Shown: piece after piece, positions 1 through 16,237 of the stretch | How the letters are laid out: the number at the start of each line of letters is the position of its first letter | How positions within the stretch are numbered: the first letter of the stretch is position 1 | Source of the DNA: Cellulosilyticum lentocellum DSM 5427 | Lineage (GTDB): Bacteria; Bacillota; Clostridia; Lachnospirales; Cellulosilyticaceae | Length of the DNA: 64,000 bases | Assembly (NCBI RefSeq): GCF_000178835.2 | Contig: NC_015275.1 | Location: forward strand, 1 to 64,000 | Reading direction: 5' to 3' | Position numbers and translations under genes: made by a program | Notes under the pieces: generated by a model | What the model was told of the DNA's origin: nothing | Databases searched by the model: none | The model's input: the letters and a program-made list of their open reading frames with translations, nothing else

Positions 1-27
1 TAAATAAATAAAATAGGAGGATTAAGT

Positions 28-1368
28 ATGTCGCCGCTGTATCAAAAGCAATGGGAAGCTATCCTTAGTATTATAGAAATGGAGACATCAAGTGTAAGCT
101 TTAATACTTGGTTTAAAGAAACTGAGCTCTTATCTATAGAAGATAATACTCTATTCATTAGTGTAAAAAACGAATTTACAAAGGAAATTCTTAATACACG
201 CTATATAGAGCTTATTCGTAATAGTGCTCTCCAAGTTCTTAATAAGGATTACAATATAAAGTTCATGCTTCCAAATGAACAAACTACTACTGAACAAAAA
301 GCTGCAAAAAGAAATGAGCAGCTTCAAGACCCTTTAAATAATCCTAGTAACTTAAACCCTAGATACGTTTTTGATAGTTTCGTAGTAGGTAATAGTAATC
401 GTATGGCTCATGCTGCAGCTTTAGCTGTTTCAGAAGCACCTGCTAGAGCTTATAATCCACTCTTTTTATATGGTGGTGTAGGTCTTGGTAAGACTCACCT
501 TATGCATTCAATTGCTCACTATATTTTGGATCAAAACCCTAGTGCTAAAATTATCTATGCTTCTTCTGAGAAATTTACTAACGAACTTATTAATTCAATT
601 CGTGATGATAAAAACGAAAGTTTTCGTAATAAATACAGAAATATTGATGTGCTTTTAATAGATGATATTCAATTCATCACTGGTAAGGAACGTACTCAAG
701 AAGAGTTCTTCCATACTTTCAATGCACTTTATGAAGCTAATAAGCAAATTATTATTTCTAGTGACCGTCCTCCTAAAGAAATTGAAACTTTAGAAGAGCG
801 TTTACGTTCTAGATTTGAATGGGGCCTTATTGCTGATATTCAAAGTCCTGATTTAGAAACTAGAATCGCCATTTTAAGGAAGAAAGCCGAAATAGAAAGC
901 TTATCTGTACCTGAAGACGTTCTTTTATTCATTGCTAAAACTGTTATATCTAATATTCGTGAGCTTGAAGGTGCTTTAAATCGCATTTTAGCCTTTTCTT
1001 CTCTTACTAATAAACCTATTACAGTAGAGCTTGCTAATGAAGCTCTTAAAGATCTTATTTCTAAGGACAGGCCTAAAATTATTACAGCTGAATATATTCA
1101 AGAAATAGTAGCAACTTACTTCCACCTCAAACCAGAAGAACTAAAATCTTCTAAGAGAACCCGTAATATTGCTTATCCAAGGCAAATAGCAATGTATCTT
1201 TGTCGAAAGCTCACAGATCTCTCATTACCTAAGATTGGTGAAAAATTTGGTGGTCGTGACCATACTACTATTATTCATGGCTTTGAAAAAATCTCTAGGG
1301 AAATTCAAACTGATATTGAGCTTACTCAAATGCTTAATGAACTTGAATCTAAAATTACAGCTAAATAA
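28..1368 (+). CDS. dnaA: Chromosomal replication initiator protein DnaA
   Basis: DnaA binds DnaA boxes at the origin and, in its ATP form, melts the duplex and recruits the helicase. The 446 residues have the full family architecture: N-terminal domain I (about 1-85), a short variable linker, an AAA+ domain with Walker [10 protein letters not shown] near residue 149 and Walker [10 protein letters not shown] near 208, and a C-terminal domain IV with the DnaA-box-binding signature [11 protein letters not shown] near 408. The ATG follows an AGGAGG ribosome site at the usual spacing. It opens the standard origin block and is followed by a DnaA-box-rich spacer, so self-repression through those boxes is plausible. 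Only 27 bases upstream are visible, so its promoter is outside the window. Confidence 0.98.
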   Translation: MSPLYQKQWEAILSIIEMETSSVSFNTWFKETELLSIEDNTLFISVKNEFTKEILNTRYIELIRNSALQVLNKDYNIKFMLPNEQTTTEQKAAKRNEQLQDPLNNPSNLNPRYVFDSFVVGNSNRMAHAAALAVSEAPARAYNPLFLYGGVGLGKTHLMHSIAHYILDQNPSAKIIYASSEKFTNELINSIRDDKNESFRNKYRNIDVLLIDDIQFITGKERTQEEFFHTFNALYEANKQIIISSDRPPKEIETLEERLRSRFEWGLIADIQSPDLETRIAILRKKAEIESLSVPEDVLLFIAKTVISNIRELEGALNRILAFSSLTNKPITVELANEALKDLISKDRPKIITAEYIQEIVATYFHLKPEELKSSKRTRNIAYPRQIAMYLCRKLTDLSLPKIGEKFGGRDHTTIIHGFEKISREIQTDIELTQMLNELESKITAK

Positions 1369-1379
1369 ATCTGTGTATA

Positions 1380-1617
1380 TTCATGTGAAATTAACGTGAA
1401 TGTTTTGTGGATTAATTTTGTGATTTTTTTTTGATGTTAGTATTGTGGATAAGCCTAAAGTAAAACTTTAACTCATCCACATGTGTATAAACATCATTTT
1501 TTATAACGATAGTAATGGCTTGAAAGGGTTATCCACAATACCCACACCCCCTACTACTATTATTGCTAAATTAACTTTAATAATTGTATTGGTTTTACAC
1601 GAAAGGAGATATCCACA
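1380..1617. other. oriC: Replication origin (oriC) spacer with DnaA boxes
   Basis: The dnaA-dnaN spacer carries a cluster of DnaA-box sequences. Perfect boxes are TGTGGATAA at 1444-1452 (minus orientation) and TTATCCACA at 1529-1537 (plus). One-mismatch boxes are TGTGGATTA 1406-1414, TCATCCACA 1473-1481, TGTGTATAA 1482-1490 (directly abutting the previous one, inverted) and ATATCCACA 1609-1617, which ends on the A of the dnaN start codon. A/T-only runs around 1411-1440 could be the unwinding element. The position between dnaA and dnaN is typical of Firmicutes origins. The assignment rests on sequence and context. Confidence 0.85.
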
Positions 1618-2723
1618 TGCATATTTATTGCAGACAAGATCTTTTGCTTAATAGCATCAATACTGTGCTTAAAGCATGTTCAACAAAAACTACGATGCCT
1701 ATTCTAGAATGTATTCTTTTGAAGGCTTCTAATAACAAACTTACTTTAGTAGGTAATAATCTTGAATTAGGAATCGAAAGTACTATTGATGCTGATGTTA
1801 TCAATGAAGGTTATATTGCTCTAGAGTCTAAGATTTTTTCAGAAATTATAAGAAGAATGCCTGGAGAAGTTGTTGAAATCTCAACAGATGATAATTTTAT
1901 GACTAGTATTATTAGTGAAAAGTCCAAATTCCAGATTGCTGGTCAATCGGGTAAAGATTTCCCTGCTCTTCCGGACGTAGAAAAAGCAAATATTTGCACT
2001 GTTAATCAATTAGCCCTTAAAGAAATGATCCGCCAAACCATTTTCTCAGTAGCACAAGATGAAACGAGGCCTATTCTTACAGGTGAAATGCTACAAATTA
2101 AAAATAATAATCTAAATATGGTATCTGTGGATGGTTATCGTATTTCATATAGACAGCTTCAACTCTCAAATGAGAATGGTGAAATTGAAGTTGTCATTCC
2201 AGGACGGACATTATCTGAAATTAATAAAATTTTGACTAGTGAAGAAAAAGAAGATGTAACAGTTTATTTTGGCGATAAACATGTACTCTTTGATTTAGGA
2301 GATAGTAAAGTTGTTTCTCGTTTACTTGAAGGTGAATTCCTTAAATATGAACAAGTATTTTCGCCTGATTATGAAACAAAAATCTTGGTAGATCGTAAAA
2401 ACTTCTTAATGAGTATTGAACGCGCAGCTTTAATTTCTAGAGAAGGTAAGAAGAATCCAATTCGCGTAGAAATTAATGGTGAAAAGATGATTATTACTTC
2501 TAATGCTGAGCTTGGTACTGCTCGCGAGGAACTTGATGTAATACTTGAAGGTAAGGAAATTACAATTGCATTTAACCCTAAGTACTTAATAGATGCACTT
2601 AAAGCAATTGATGATGATAATGTATGTATTCACTTTATCTCATCCCTTACACCTTGTATTATTCAACCTGAAGAAGGGGAACACTATAAATATTTAATTT
2701 TACCAATCCGTGTAAATGCATAA
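1617..2723 (+). CDS. dnaN: DNA polymerase III beta subunit (sliding clamp)
   Basis: The ring-shaped processivity clamp holds DNA polymerase III and repair enzymes on DNA. The product is 368 residues, the normal family length, made of three repeated clamp domains. Recognisable family stretches are the N-terminal MHIYCRQDLLLNSINTVLKA, TMPILECI, a central DETRPILTG and the C-terminal LILPIRVNA that closes the third domain. I chose ATG 1617 because an AAAGGAGA site lies seven bases upstream. The reading frame is open back to a TTG at 1584, but that codon has no ribosome site. A DnaA-box-like sequence overlaps the chosen start codon. A hairpin follows the gene at 2737-2774. Confidence 0.97.
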   Translation: MHIYCRQDLLLNSINTVLKACSTKTTMPILECILLKASNNKLTLVGNNLELGIESTIDADVINEGYIALESKIFSEIIRRMPGEVVEISTDDNFMTSIISEKSKFQIAGQSGKDFPALPDVEKANICTVNQLALKEMIRQTIFSVAQDETRPILTGEMLQIKNNNLNMVSVDGYRISYRQLQLSNENGEIEVVIPGRTLSEINKILTSEEKEDVTVYFGDKHVLFDLGDSKVVSRLLEGEFLKYEQVFSPDYETKILVDRKNFLMSIERAALISREGKKNPIRVEINGEKMIITSNAELGTAREELDVILEGKEITIAFNPKYLIDALKAIDDDNVCIHFISSLTPCIIQPEEGEHYKYLILPIRVNA

Positions 2724-2736
2724 TTATATGAGATAT

Positions 2737-2774
2737 AATCGCTCTACAATTCGTTTTAGAATCTTAGAGCGATT
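2737..2774 (+). terminator. Hairpin after dnaN
   Basis: A perfect 10-bp inverted repeat (AATCGCTCTA at 2737-2746 with TAGAGCGATT at 2765-2774) lies between dnaN and the S4 gene. The stretch after it is T-rich but interrupted, so it may be a weak terminator or a processing hairpin rather than a full stop. Confidence 0.5.
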
Positions 2775-2826
2775 TATTCATTGGTATTTTGTATACAATA
2801 TACTTTAAAAGCGAAGGAGAACGAAA

Positions 2827-3033
2827 ATGAAAGAGATTAAGATTGATACTGAGTTTATTAAGTTAGATCAGCTTATGAAATATGCGTCAATGGTACAAAC
2901 TGGCGGAGAAGCTAAAATGCTTATTGCAGGAGAGTTAGTTTTAGTGAATGGAGAGATTTGTACTCAAAGAGGCAAAAAAATAAGACCTGGTGATGAGGTC
3001 TTGTTTGATGGAGAAACCTATAAAGTTAAATAA
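2827..3033 (+). CDS. yaaA: S4-domain RNA-binding protein, YaaA/RlbA type
   Basis: A small (68 aa) protein made of a single S4 RNA-binding fold, with the core pattern IKLDQLMKYASMVQTGGEAK, then AGELVLVNGEICTQRGKKIRPGDEV. Proteins of this family sit between dnaN and recF in most Firmicutes and are thought to act in ribosome biogenesis. The function here is inferred from family and place. A GAAGGAG site precedes the ATG, and recF starts 18 bases after the stop, so the two are very likely co-transcribed. Confidence 0.92.
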   Translation: MKEIKIDTEFIKLDQLMKYASMVQTGGEAKMLIAGELVLVNGEICTQRGKKIRPGDEVLFDGETYKVK

Positions 3034-3051
3034 CTAACGAGGGAGAGCTTT

Positions 3052-4134
3052 ATGTATATTAAAGAGTTAGCTTTAACGAATTTCAGAAATTATGAAGAGC
3101 TAAACATTTCCCTAGATAAAGGTATTAATATTTTTAAAGGTGATAATGCTCAAGGAAAAACCAATATTCTTGAGTCTATTTACCTTTGTGCAACTGCTAG
3201 ATCACATAGGACTCATAAAGAGAAAGAAATTATCAGGTGGAATGAAGAAAGTGCACATGTAAAGCTTGCCGTTCAGAAAAATTATGTACAAGATATTATC
3301 GATTTTCATTTAACATCTAAGGCAAAGTCGGCTATAATTAATCGCATGCCAATCGGTAGATTAGGTGAACTATTCGGATGTCTTAATATTGTGATGTTTT
3401 CTCCTGAAGATTTGCAGCTTATAAAAAATAGTCCTAAAGAACGCAGGCGTTTTATAGATATTGAATTGTGTCAAATTGATAAATTATACTATTACTCTCT
3501 TCGTCAATATCATAAGGTTCTTAAACAACGTAACTTAGCTCTAAAGCAATACTTTAGTAATAAAGACGCATCTATGTTAGATGTATGGGATATGCAACTT
3601 GAAGAATATGCTTCTGCTGTTATTAAGAAAAGGCATGAATTTATCCAGGAAATTAATGAAATTGCTTCTAAAATTCATGATGATATATCTGGTCATAAAG
3701 AAAAGCTTCAAGTTATATATGAGCCTAACGTAGAAGTTAGAGACTTTGGAAAGAAAATCTTAAAGTATAGAGAGAAAGATATTCTTTATCAGACAACTTC
3801 TATAGGTCCGCATCGAGATGATTTAACCTTTTTGATTAATGATATGGATGTTAAGACCTATGGCTCTCAAGGACAACAACGCAGCGTAGTTCTTTCTATG
3901 AAACTAGCAGAATTAAATATTATGAAAAAATATATAGGGGAAGAGCCTATTCTTTTACTTGATGATGTTCTTTCTGAATTAGATCATAATAGGCAGGGGG
4001 ACTTATTTAAGTACACACAAAATATTCAAACCTTAATAACTTGCACAGGAATTGAACAAAGTGTATGGAATACACAAAAAATTGGAAAACTATATAATGT
4101 AAAGGCAGGAAGTATAGAAAATATCGGCATATAA
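3052..4134 (+). CDS. recF: DNA replication and repair protein RecF
   Basis: RecF is an SMC-like ATPase that helps load RecA at gaps and stalled forks. The 360-residue product has the Walker A loop GDNAQGKTN near residue 30, the ABC-type signature region GSQGQQRSVVLSMKLAEL near 270 and Walker B PILLLDDVLSELD near 299, in the usual order and spacing. The ATG follows a GAGGGAG site. It is the third gene of the dnaN-yaaA-recF group. Unlike Bacillus, no remB-like gene lies between recF and gyrB. The 111-base gap before gyrB is AT-rich and holds nothing I recognise. Confidence 0.97.
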   Translation: MYIKELALTNFRNYEELNISLDKGINIFKGDNAQGKTNILESIYLCATARSHRTHKEKEIIRWNEESAHVKLAVQKNYVQDIIDFHLTSKAKSAIINRMPIGRLGELFGCLNIVMFSPEDLQLIKNSPKERRRFIDIELCQIDKLYYYSLRQYHKVLKQRNLALKQYFSNKDASMLDVWDMQLEEYASAVIKKRHEFIQEINEIASKIHDDISGHKEKLQVIYEPNVEVRDFGKKILKYREKDILYQTTSIGPHRDDLTFLINDMDVKTYGSQGQQRSVVLSMKLAELNIMKKYIGEEPILLLDDVLSELDHNRQGDLFKYTQNIQTLITCTGIEQSVWNTQKIGKLYNVKAGSIENIGI

Positions 4135-4227
4135 TAATTTGGTATATTTTTTATAATTGTTAGTAAATTTGCCTTTATTAATACTTTGGTATATAATAAA
4201 TCTTGGATGATTATGAGTAAATATTAA

Positions 4228-6150
<1,923 letters not shown>

Positions 6151-6168
6151 GGGCAAGGAGAATAATAA

Positions 6169-8703
6169 ATGGATACAAATGATGTAACTTATGACAGAAT
6201 TATTCATAGAGATATTAACGATGAGATGCAAAACTGTTATATTGATTACGCTATGAGTGTAATCGTATCTCGTGCCCTTCCAGATGTACGAGATGGATTA
6301 AAACCAGTTCATCGTCGTATTTTATACTCTATGAGTGAATTAGGGTTAGGTTCAGATAAACAATATAGGAAATCAGCACGTATTGTCGGGGATACCATGG
6401 GTAAATATCACCCTCATGGTGATTCTTCAATTTATGGTGCGATGGTACGCATGGCGCAAGAATTCTCTACGAGATATCCTCTTGTAGATGGACAAGGTAA
6501 CTTTGGTTCTATTGATGGCGATAGTCCGGCTGCTATGCGTTATACTGAAGCACGTATGAGTAAAATGACAGCTCTCATGCTAGCTGATATTGATAAAGAT
6601 ACGGTTGAATTTAGACCAAACTTTGATGAATCATCTAAGGAACCCTGTGTTTTACCATCAAGATTTCCAAACCTATTGGTTAATGGTTCATCAGGTATTG
6701 CTGTAGGTATGGCAACTAATATTCCACCTCATAACTTGACTGAGGTTGTAAACGGTGTTATTAGAATGATCGATAACTATATGGGAGAAAATGAAGAGCA
6801 CGAAGTTCGTGAAACAGAGATAGAAGAACTTATGGCTATCATTGAAGGCCCAGACTTCCCTACAGGTGCTACTATATATGGACGATATGGAATTGACCAA
6901 GCTTATAGGACCGGTAGAGGTAAAGTAAAAGTTAAAGCTAAAGCTGAAATTGAAGCAATGCAAGGTGGAAAGAATCGCATTGTTGTTACAGAGATTCCTT
7001 ACATGGTTAATAAGTCATCACTTATTGAAAAGATGGCAGACTTAGTTAAAGAAAGAAAAATAGATGGTATTACAGATATTCGTGATGAATCAGATAGAAA
7101 TGGTATTTCTATGGTGATTGAGCTTAGAAGAGATGTAAATCCAACAGTTATCTTAAATCAGCTTTATAAATATACCCAATTACAAGATACTTTTAGTATC
7201 AATATGCTTGCTTTAGTAGATGATAAACCTAAAGTTCTTAACTTAAAGCAAATTCTTGAAGAGTATTTAAAACATCAAAAAGAAGTTGTAACAAGAAGAA
7301 CGCAGTTTGAATTAAATAAAGCTGAGGCTAGAGCACACATATTAGAAGGACTTCGTAAAGCTTTAGATAATATTGATTTAGTAGTTTCTCTTATTCGTGA
7401 ATCAGCAAATGTTCAAGAAGCTAAAGATAAGTTAATGGAAGCTATTGAGCTTACTGAAATTCAAGCTCAGGCAATTGTTGAGATGAGACTTCGTGCTTTA
7501 ACAGGTCTTGAAAGAGAAAAGATTGATCAAGAGTATGCAGAACTCCTTGAAAAAATTGAATACTTAAAATCAATTTTAGCTAGTGAGTATAAATTATTAA
7601 GTGTTATTAAAGATGAAATTACAGAAGTAAAACAAAAATATGGTGATGGGCGTAGAACTGATATTACGATTGATGAAGATGAATATGATATTGAAGATCT
7701 TATTGATGAAGAGAATATCGTTGTAACAATCACTCAATTAGGTTATATCAAACGTATTCCATTAGATACCTATAAAAATCAAAATAGAGGCGGTAAAGGA
7801 ATCATTGGTGTTAATACAATTGAAGATGACTTTATCAAACAACTTTTCGTAACCACTAACTTTAATTATATTATGTTCTTCACTAATAAGGGGAAGGCAT
7901 ATCGTATAAAAGGTTATAGAATTCCTGAAGCAGGAAGAACTGCTAGAGGAACAGCTATTGTTAACTTATTAGAGTTAGATAAAGATGAAAAAATTACTGC
8001 AGTATTTCCAATTAAAGAATTTGAAGATAATACATTCTTAACAATGGTTACTAAAAAAGGACAAATTAAGAAAACACCTCTAAAGGATTTTAGGAACATT
8101 AGGAAAGGTGGGCTTATTGCACTTTCTCTTAACGAAGAAGATGAGCTAGTTGATGTACATCAAACTACATCAAAAGATGCTATTTTAGTAGCCACTAGAA
8201 ATGGTCAAGGGATTATGTTCGATGCAACAGATGTAAGACCAATGGGTAGAACAGCAAGAGGTGTACGTGCTATTAATCTAGGTGAAACTGATGAGGTGAT
8301 AGGAGCAACTGTACCAAAAGAAGGTGAACAGATTCTTACAACTACAGAAAAAGGGTTAGGCAAGAGAACACAAATAGAAGCTTTCAGGGCTCAAAAACGT
8401 GGTGGTAAGGGATTAAGAATTAATAAAATTACTGAAAAAACAGGTTGTATTATTGGTGTTGCTTCAGTAAGTGAAGAAGATGAGTTACTACTTATTACTT
8501 CTCAGGGTATTATTATTCGTATTAAAGTTGCACAAATTTCTTCTATAGGTCGAAATGCTCAAGGTGTTAAATTAATAAATGTTGCTGATGATGTACAGGT
8601 TGTATGTATGGAAAAAGTAAATGAAGAATTCATTGATGATAATGTTGAGGAAGCTTCTATAACAGAAGTATCCGATGAAGACATTGTTGATGAACAAGAA
8701 TAA
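6169..8703 (+). CDS. gyrA: DNA gyrase subunit A
   Basis: The breakage-reunion subunit of gyrase. The 844 residues contain the N-terminal winged-helix region with [10 protein letters not shown], the catalytic tyrosine in [10 protein letters not shown] (about residue 125), a long coiled-coil gate (about 430-510) and a C-terminal DNA-wrapping beta-pinwheel with the GyrA box QNRGGKG and repeated GTAxxxL-type blades, ending in an acidic tail. In the quinolone-determining region the serine is kept (Ser86), but the acidic residue four places later (Asp87 in E. coli) is Gly90. ATG with AAGGAG; operon with gyrB. Confidence 0.98.
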   Translation: MDTNDVTYDRIIHRDINDEMQNCYIDYAMSVIVSRALPDVRDGLKPVHRRILYSMSELGLGSDKQYRKSARIVGDTMGKYHPHGDSSIYGAMVRMAQEFSTRYPLVDGQGNFGSIDGDSPAAMRYTEARMSKMTALMLADIDKDTVEFRPNFDESSKEPCVLPSRFPNLLVNGSSGIAVGMATNIPPHNLTEVVNGVIRMIDNYMGENEEHEVRETEIEELMAIIEGPDFPTGATIYGRYGIDQAYRTGRGKVKVKAKAEIEAMQGGKNRIVVTEIPYMVNKSSLIEKMADLVKERKIDGITDIRDESDRNGISMVIELRRDVNPTVILNQLYKYTQLQDTFSINMLALVDDKPKVLNLKQILEEYLKHQKEVVTRRTQFELNKAEARAHILEGLRKALDNIDLVVSLIRESANVQEAKDKLMEAIELTEIQAQAIVEMRLRALTGLEREKIDQEYAELLEKIEYLKSILASEYKLLSVIKDEITEVKQKYGDGRRTDITIDEDEYDIEDLIDEENIVVTITQLGYIKRIPLDTYKNQNRGGKGIIGVNTIEDDFIKQLFVTTNFNYIMFFTNKGKAYRIKGYRIPEAGRTARGTAIVNLLELDKDEKITAVFPIKEFEDNTFLTMVTKKGQIKKTPLKDFRNIRKGGLIALSLNEEDELVDVHQTTSKDAILVATRNGQGIMFDATDVRPMGRTARGVRAINLGETDEVIGATVPKEGEQILTTTEKGLGKRTQIEAFRAQKRGGKGLRINKITEKTGCIIGVASVSEEDELLLITSQGIIIRIKVAQISSIGRNAQGVKLINVADDVQVVCMEKVNEEFIDDNVEEASITEVSDEDIVDEQE

Positions 8704-8715
8704 GTAGAGAAATAA

Positions 8716-9735
8716 ATGAAGAAGGTAATCTTATTTATTCTTTGCACAGTAGTAATAATAACAAGTGTAGGTGGGGCATATATCTATTATGTTAAACATA
8801 GTGGTGGTGCGCTGCCTACTTTTATAAATAAACCTACATCAAGTAAAAAGTATATCATCAAAAAAGCAGGGAATATCGTAGCAGAGGCTGATACTGAAGA
8901 GGAAGCTGTGTCAAAAGCAGAAAAGATTAAAAGGAGTATAGCGATTAATACATTGAATAATGAATGGGTTTATAGTAGTTTTAAACCTTTTCTTATTATT
9001 ACAGATACAGCAGTGCATGACTTTGATAACTTCAAAGAAGCAGTTAATTATGCTAAAGATAATAATCATGAGAAAATCTATTTTAATAGTGACTCAAACC
9101 TTGTTTGGAAAAATCAAAATAAGGAAATAGAGATAGAGCCCCTTAATGTTCCTTTGATTAGGCAATATCCAGAATTACCCAGGGGCTGTGAAGTAACTTC
9201 ACTTGCAATGCTACTTCAATATATGAATATAGATATTGATAAAATGACATTGGCTAAAAACATAAAAAAAGACGATACTACTTATTATAAGGATAATAAG
9301 GGAAGAATCTATTATGGTAATCCATATGATGGATTTGTGGGAGACATGTACAATATCAAAAATAATGGATATGGTGTGTATCATGGACCAATAACTGAGT
9401 TAGCTAAAGAATATGTTGGAGATAGTGCAATCGATTTAACAGGAGTAGAATTTAGTGACATTACTTATTTTTTAAAACAGGGATATCCTATATGGGTGAT
9501 TACTAATGCAACATATAAACCTCTAAATGATACATATTTTGAAATCTGGCATACTCCATCTGGAATTGTAAAAACGACTAATAAATTACATGCTGTTATA
9601 ATAACTGGTATTGATAAAGAGAATGTATATATTAATGATCCTTTTTCGACTTATCCTAATAAAGCCGTAAATAAAAATGATTTTAAATTAGCGTGGGAAC
9701 AAATGGGACATCAAGCAATTACAATTATAAAATAG
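8716..9735 (+). CDS. Membrane-anchored C39-like (YvpB-type) peptidase
   Basis: A 339-residue protein with an N-terminal membrane segment (about residues 4-26) and the rest predicted outside. The C-terminal half matches the C39_2 cysteine-peptidase family: the catalytic Cys is in LPRGCEVTSLAMLL (Cys158), the His in KLHAVIITG (His292), followed by YINDPF. The middle has two repeats of a small alpha/beta pattern (AEADTEEEAVSKAEKI; DFDNFKEAVNYAKD) also seen in related secreted proteins. The substrate is not known. The domain resembles bacteriocin-leader peptidases, but no transporter or peptide gene is nearby. It starts 12 bases after gyrA with a weak ribosome site and may be partly read through from gyrA. 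Confidence 0.8.
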   Translation: MKKVILFILCTVVIITSVGGAYIYYVKHSGGALPTFINKPTSSKKYIIKKAGNIVAEADTEEEAVSKAEKIKRSIAINTLNNEWVYSSFKPFLIITDTAVHDFDNFKEAVNYAKDNNHEKIYFNSDSNLVWKNQNKEIEIEPLNVPLIRQYPELPRGCEVTSLAMLLQYMNIDIDKMTLAKNIKKDDTTYYKDNKGRIYYGNPYDGFVGDMYNIKNNGYGVYHGPITELAKEYVGDSAIDLTGVEFSDITYFLKQGYPIWVITNATYKPLNDTYFEIWHTPSGIVKTTNKLHAVIITGIDKENVYINDPFSTYPNKAVNKNDFKLAWEQMGHQAITIIK

Positions 9736-9745
9736 AAATAGGGAG

Positions 9746-9773
9746 AAATAATAAGAAAAATTCTTATTTTATT
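9746..9773 (+). terminator. AT-rich hairpin after the C39-like gene
   Basis: AATAAGAA (9750-9757) and TTCTTATT (9761-9768) pair around a 3-base loop and are followed by TTATTT. The stem is A/T only, so it is a weak candidate. Confidence 0.4.
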
Positions 9774-10022
9774 TAAAAATATTTACTTTATACTAAATAT
9801 TAATTGTAAACTACTGTATAAGATGATATCATAATACATAAGATGTTATTATTTATCATTCCAACAAATACTTTACTCATTTAAATTGGAATAAGAATAT
9901 AAGCTAGTAAAAAGTATTCTTTTCCTATGAAATAAGAAACTGTGCAAATAACAAATTAATAAATGAGTTAAGATATTTTTATACGTGAAAGGTAAAGCAT
10001 CAAAGATATTCCAACAAATTTT
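9774..10022. other. AT-rich spacer with no recognised feature
   Basis: This stretch before the rRNA region has short A/T repeats and a repeated TTCCAACAAAT string (9859 region and 10008 region) but no open frame, tRNA or motif I can name. Confidence 0.5.
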
Positions 10023-10055
10023 ACCCTTACGTTTTAATACGGAAGGGTCTTTTTA
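10023..10055 (+). terminator. Intrinsic terminator upstream of tRNA-Ser
   Basis: ACCCTTACG (10023-10031) pairs with CGGAAGGGT (10040-10048) with one mismatch, and the stem is followed by CTTTTT. It separates upstream transcription from the stable-RNA promoters. Confidence 0.7.
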
Positions 10056-10082
10056 TATTAAAAAAATGATATTAAAAAAGGC

Positions 10083-10111
10083 TTGACATAAAGAATAACA
10101 TTTGATAATAT
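10083..10111 (+). promoter_or_regulatory. Promoter of tRNA-Ser / rRNA operon (P1)
   Basis: A perfect -35 TTGACA (10083-10088) and a -10 TAATAT (10106-10111) are 17 bases apart. A TGA just before the -10 gives an extended -10 element. It reads into tRNA-Ser 45 bases on. Confidence 0.8.
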
Positions 10112-10156
10112 ATATCTTGTCCTGAGAAAACAGGGAATAATAAATATTGATAATTC

Positions 10157-10246
10157 GGAGAAGTACTCAAGTTGGCCGAAGAGGTGCCCCTGCTAAGGGT
10201 ATAGGTCGGGTTAACCGGCGCGAGGGTTCGAATCCCTCCTTCTCCG
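10157..10246 (+). tRNA. tRNA-Ser (GCT)
   Basis: Acceptor GGAGAAG pairs with CTTCTCC and G is the discriminator. The long variable arm typical of class II tRNAs is present. The anticodon loop is CTGCTAA with anticodon GCT at 10192-10194. The 3' CCA is not encoded. It lies between promoters P1 and P2. Confidence 0.95.
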
Positions 10247-10276
10247 CTTTGTTTTTTGAAGAAAAAACAAAAAAGC

Positions 10277-10305
10277 TTGACATAAGTTAAGGAATAATTT
10301 ATACT
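10277..10305 (+). promoter_or_regulatory. rRNA operon promoter (P2)
   Basis: A perfect TTGACA (10277-10282), a 17-base spacer and TATACT (10300-10305). The leader from 10321 on is nearly identical to the one in front of the second 16S gene, so transcription of the operon proper probably starts near 10312. Confidence 0.8.
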
Positions 10306-10320
10306 TATGAAAGTGCTTAA

Positions 10321-12023
<1,703 letters not shown>

Positions 12024-12053
12024 TCATTGAACTAAATGAATATTTCACTCATT

Positions 12054-12170
12054 TGTGGTGATGATGCGCTTAGGGGAAACACCCGTTTCCATTCCGAACA
12101 CGTAGGTTAAGACCTAAGCGGCTGATGGTACTTGTCGGGAGACTGACTGGGAGAGTAAGTGGTTGCCACA
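12054..12170 (+). rRNA. rrf: 5S ribosomal RNA, located between 16S and 23S
   Basis: A 117-base 5S RNA recognised from GGTGATGATGCGCT, the core CACCCGTTTCCATTCCGAACAC, GTTAAGACCTAAGCGGCTGATGGTA and a closing stem TGTGG...CCACA. It lies only about 77 bases after 16S and just before tRNA-Ala, so the operon order is 16S-5S-tRNA-23S instead of the usual 16S-23S-5S. No second 5S follows the 23S gene. Confidence 0.93.
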
Positions 12171-12175
12171 TTTAT

Positions 12176-12248
12176 GGGGGTTTAGCTCAGTTGGGAGAGC
12201 ACCTGCCTTGCACGCAGGGGGTCAAGGGTTCGAATCCCTTAATCTCCA
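12176..12248 (+). tRNA. tRNA-Ala (TGC)
   Basis: Acceptor GGGGGTT pairs with AATCTCC (two G-U pairs) with discriminator A. D-arm TAGCTCAGTTGGGAGAGC and T-arm GGTTCGAATCC are canonical. The anticodon loop is CTTGCAC with anticodon TGC at 12209-12211. It is the common spacer tRNA of rRNA operons, here placed between 5S and 23S. No encoded CCA. Confidence 0.95.
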
Positions 12249-12511
12249 CTGTCCTTATAATAGGACAATTTGTACTTTGAAAACTAAACACAATTTAAAA
12301 TAGATTTGTAAGTTATAGCAATATAACTTGCGCCTAACGATAAATGTACACGCATTGTATAATGCAAAAATGTTTGTCAGGGTGTAAAATCTACAATTTA
12401 ACCGATATAGTCAGAAATGACTTAAAACATTCTTTGTTTTTATCAGAAATGATAATTAACAAGGCACCAATCATGTGAAAACATGATTAGACCGCTCAAT
12501 AATGAGCAATA

Positions 12512-15413
<2,902 letters not shown>

Positions 15414-15469
15414 GATAATAAAGGTTGAATAAAAAATTGTGTTTAGTTTTGGAAGTATAAACTTCTAAT

Positions 15470-15543
15470 GGCCCAGTGGTACAGTTGGTTAGCACGCCGC
15501 CCTGTCACGGCGGAGGTCGAGGGTTCGAGTCCCTTCTGGGTCG
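15470..15543 (+). tRNA. tRNA-Asp (GTC)
   Basis: Acceptor GGCCCAG/CTGGGTC with discriminator G. Anticodon loop CTGTCAC with GTC at 15504-15506. First of seven tRNAs after the 23S gene. No encoded CCA. Confidence 0.95.
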
Positions 15544-15604
15544 TTTTAATACTTAATGTATTAAATATATTAGAAATAAGTAATAATTATTACTTATTAG
15601 ATAT

Positions 15605-15677
15605 GGTCGCTTAGCTCAGCTGGGAGAGCACCTGCCTTACAAGCAGGGGGTCATAGGTTCGAGCCCTATAGCGACCA
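15605..15677 (+). tRNA. tRNA-Val (TAC)
   Basis: Acceptor GGTCGCT/AGCGACC with discriminator A. Anticodon loop CTTACAA with TAC at 15638-15640. No encoded CCA. Confidence 0.95.
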
Positions 15678-15684
15678 TTTACAT

Positions 15685-15757
<73 letters not shown>

Positions 15758-15791
15758 TGATACGGGACTAATATGGTCTTTGTATTAATAT

Positions 15792-15872
15792 GGAGGGATT
15801 CCCGAGTGGCCAAAGGGGGCAGACTGTAAATCTGTTGCGATAGCTTCGAAGGTTCGAATCCTTCTCCCTCCA
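15792..15872 (+). tRNA. tRNA-Tyr (GTA)
   Basis: A class II tRNA with a long variable arm. Acceptor GGAGGGA/TCCCTCC with discriminator A. Anticodon loop CTGTAAA with GTA at 15826-15828. Confidence 0.95.
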
Positions 15873-15884
15873 TATACCTTATAA

Positions 15885-15961
<77 letters not shown>

Positions 15962-15964
15962 CAT

Positions 15965-16040
<76 letters not shown>

Positions 16041-16043
16041 TGT

Positions 16044-16116
16044 GGGTCACTAGCTCAGTCGGTAGAGCACTTGACTTTTAATCAAGTTGTCCCGGGTTCG
16101 ATTCCCGGGTGGCTCA
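16044..16116 (+). tRNA. tRNA-Lys (TTT)
   Basis: Acceptor GGGTCAC/GTGGCTC with G-U pairs and discriminator A. Anticodon loop CTTTTAA with TTT at 16077-16079. Last RNA of the operon. Confidence 0.95.
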
Positions 16117-16122
16117 TACATC

Positions 16123-16165
16123 AAAGGTCTTACAGTTAACAGATTGTTAGTTGTAAGACCTTTTT
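16123..16165 (+). terminator. Terminator of the rRNA-tRNA operon
   Basis: AAAGGTCTTACA (16123-16134) pairs perfectly with TGTAAGACCTTT (from 16152) and the stem runs into TTTTT. It closes the stable-RNA unit seven bases after tRNA-Lys. Confidence 0.9.
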
Positions 16166-16237
16166 AGTATTTAAGTAAAAAAAGTATTTTTCTATAATTT
16201 TTTATAATATATAAGAGTAAAAAGGGACAGGAATAAT

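Noticed and set aside
8716-9735. Calling the C39-like protein a bacteriocin exporter component
   Set aside because: There is no ABC transporter domain and no precursor peptide gene nearby; only the peptidase-type fold is present.
10008-10020. Start of a CRISPR array from the repeated TTCCAACAAAT strings
   Set aside because: Only two short copies about 150 bases apart, with no regular spacers and no cas genes in the window.
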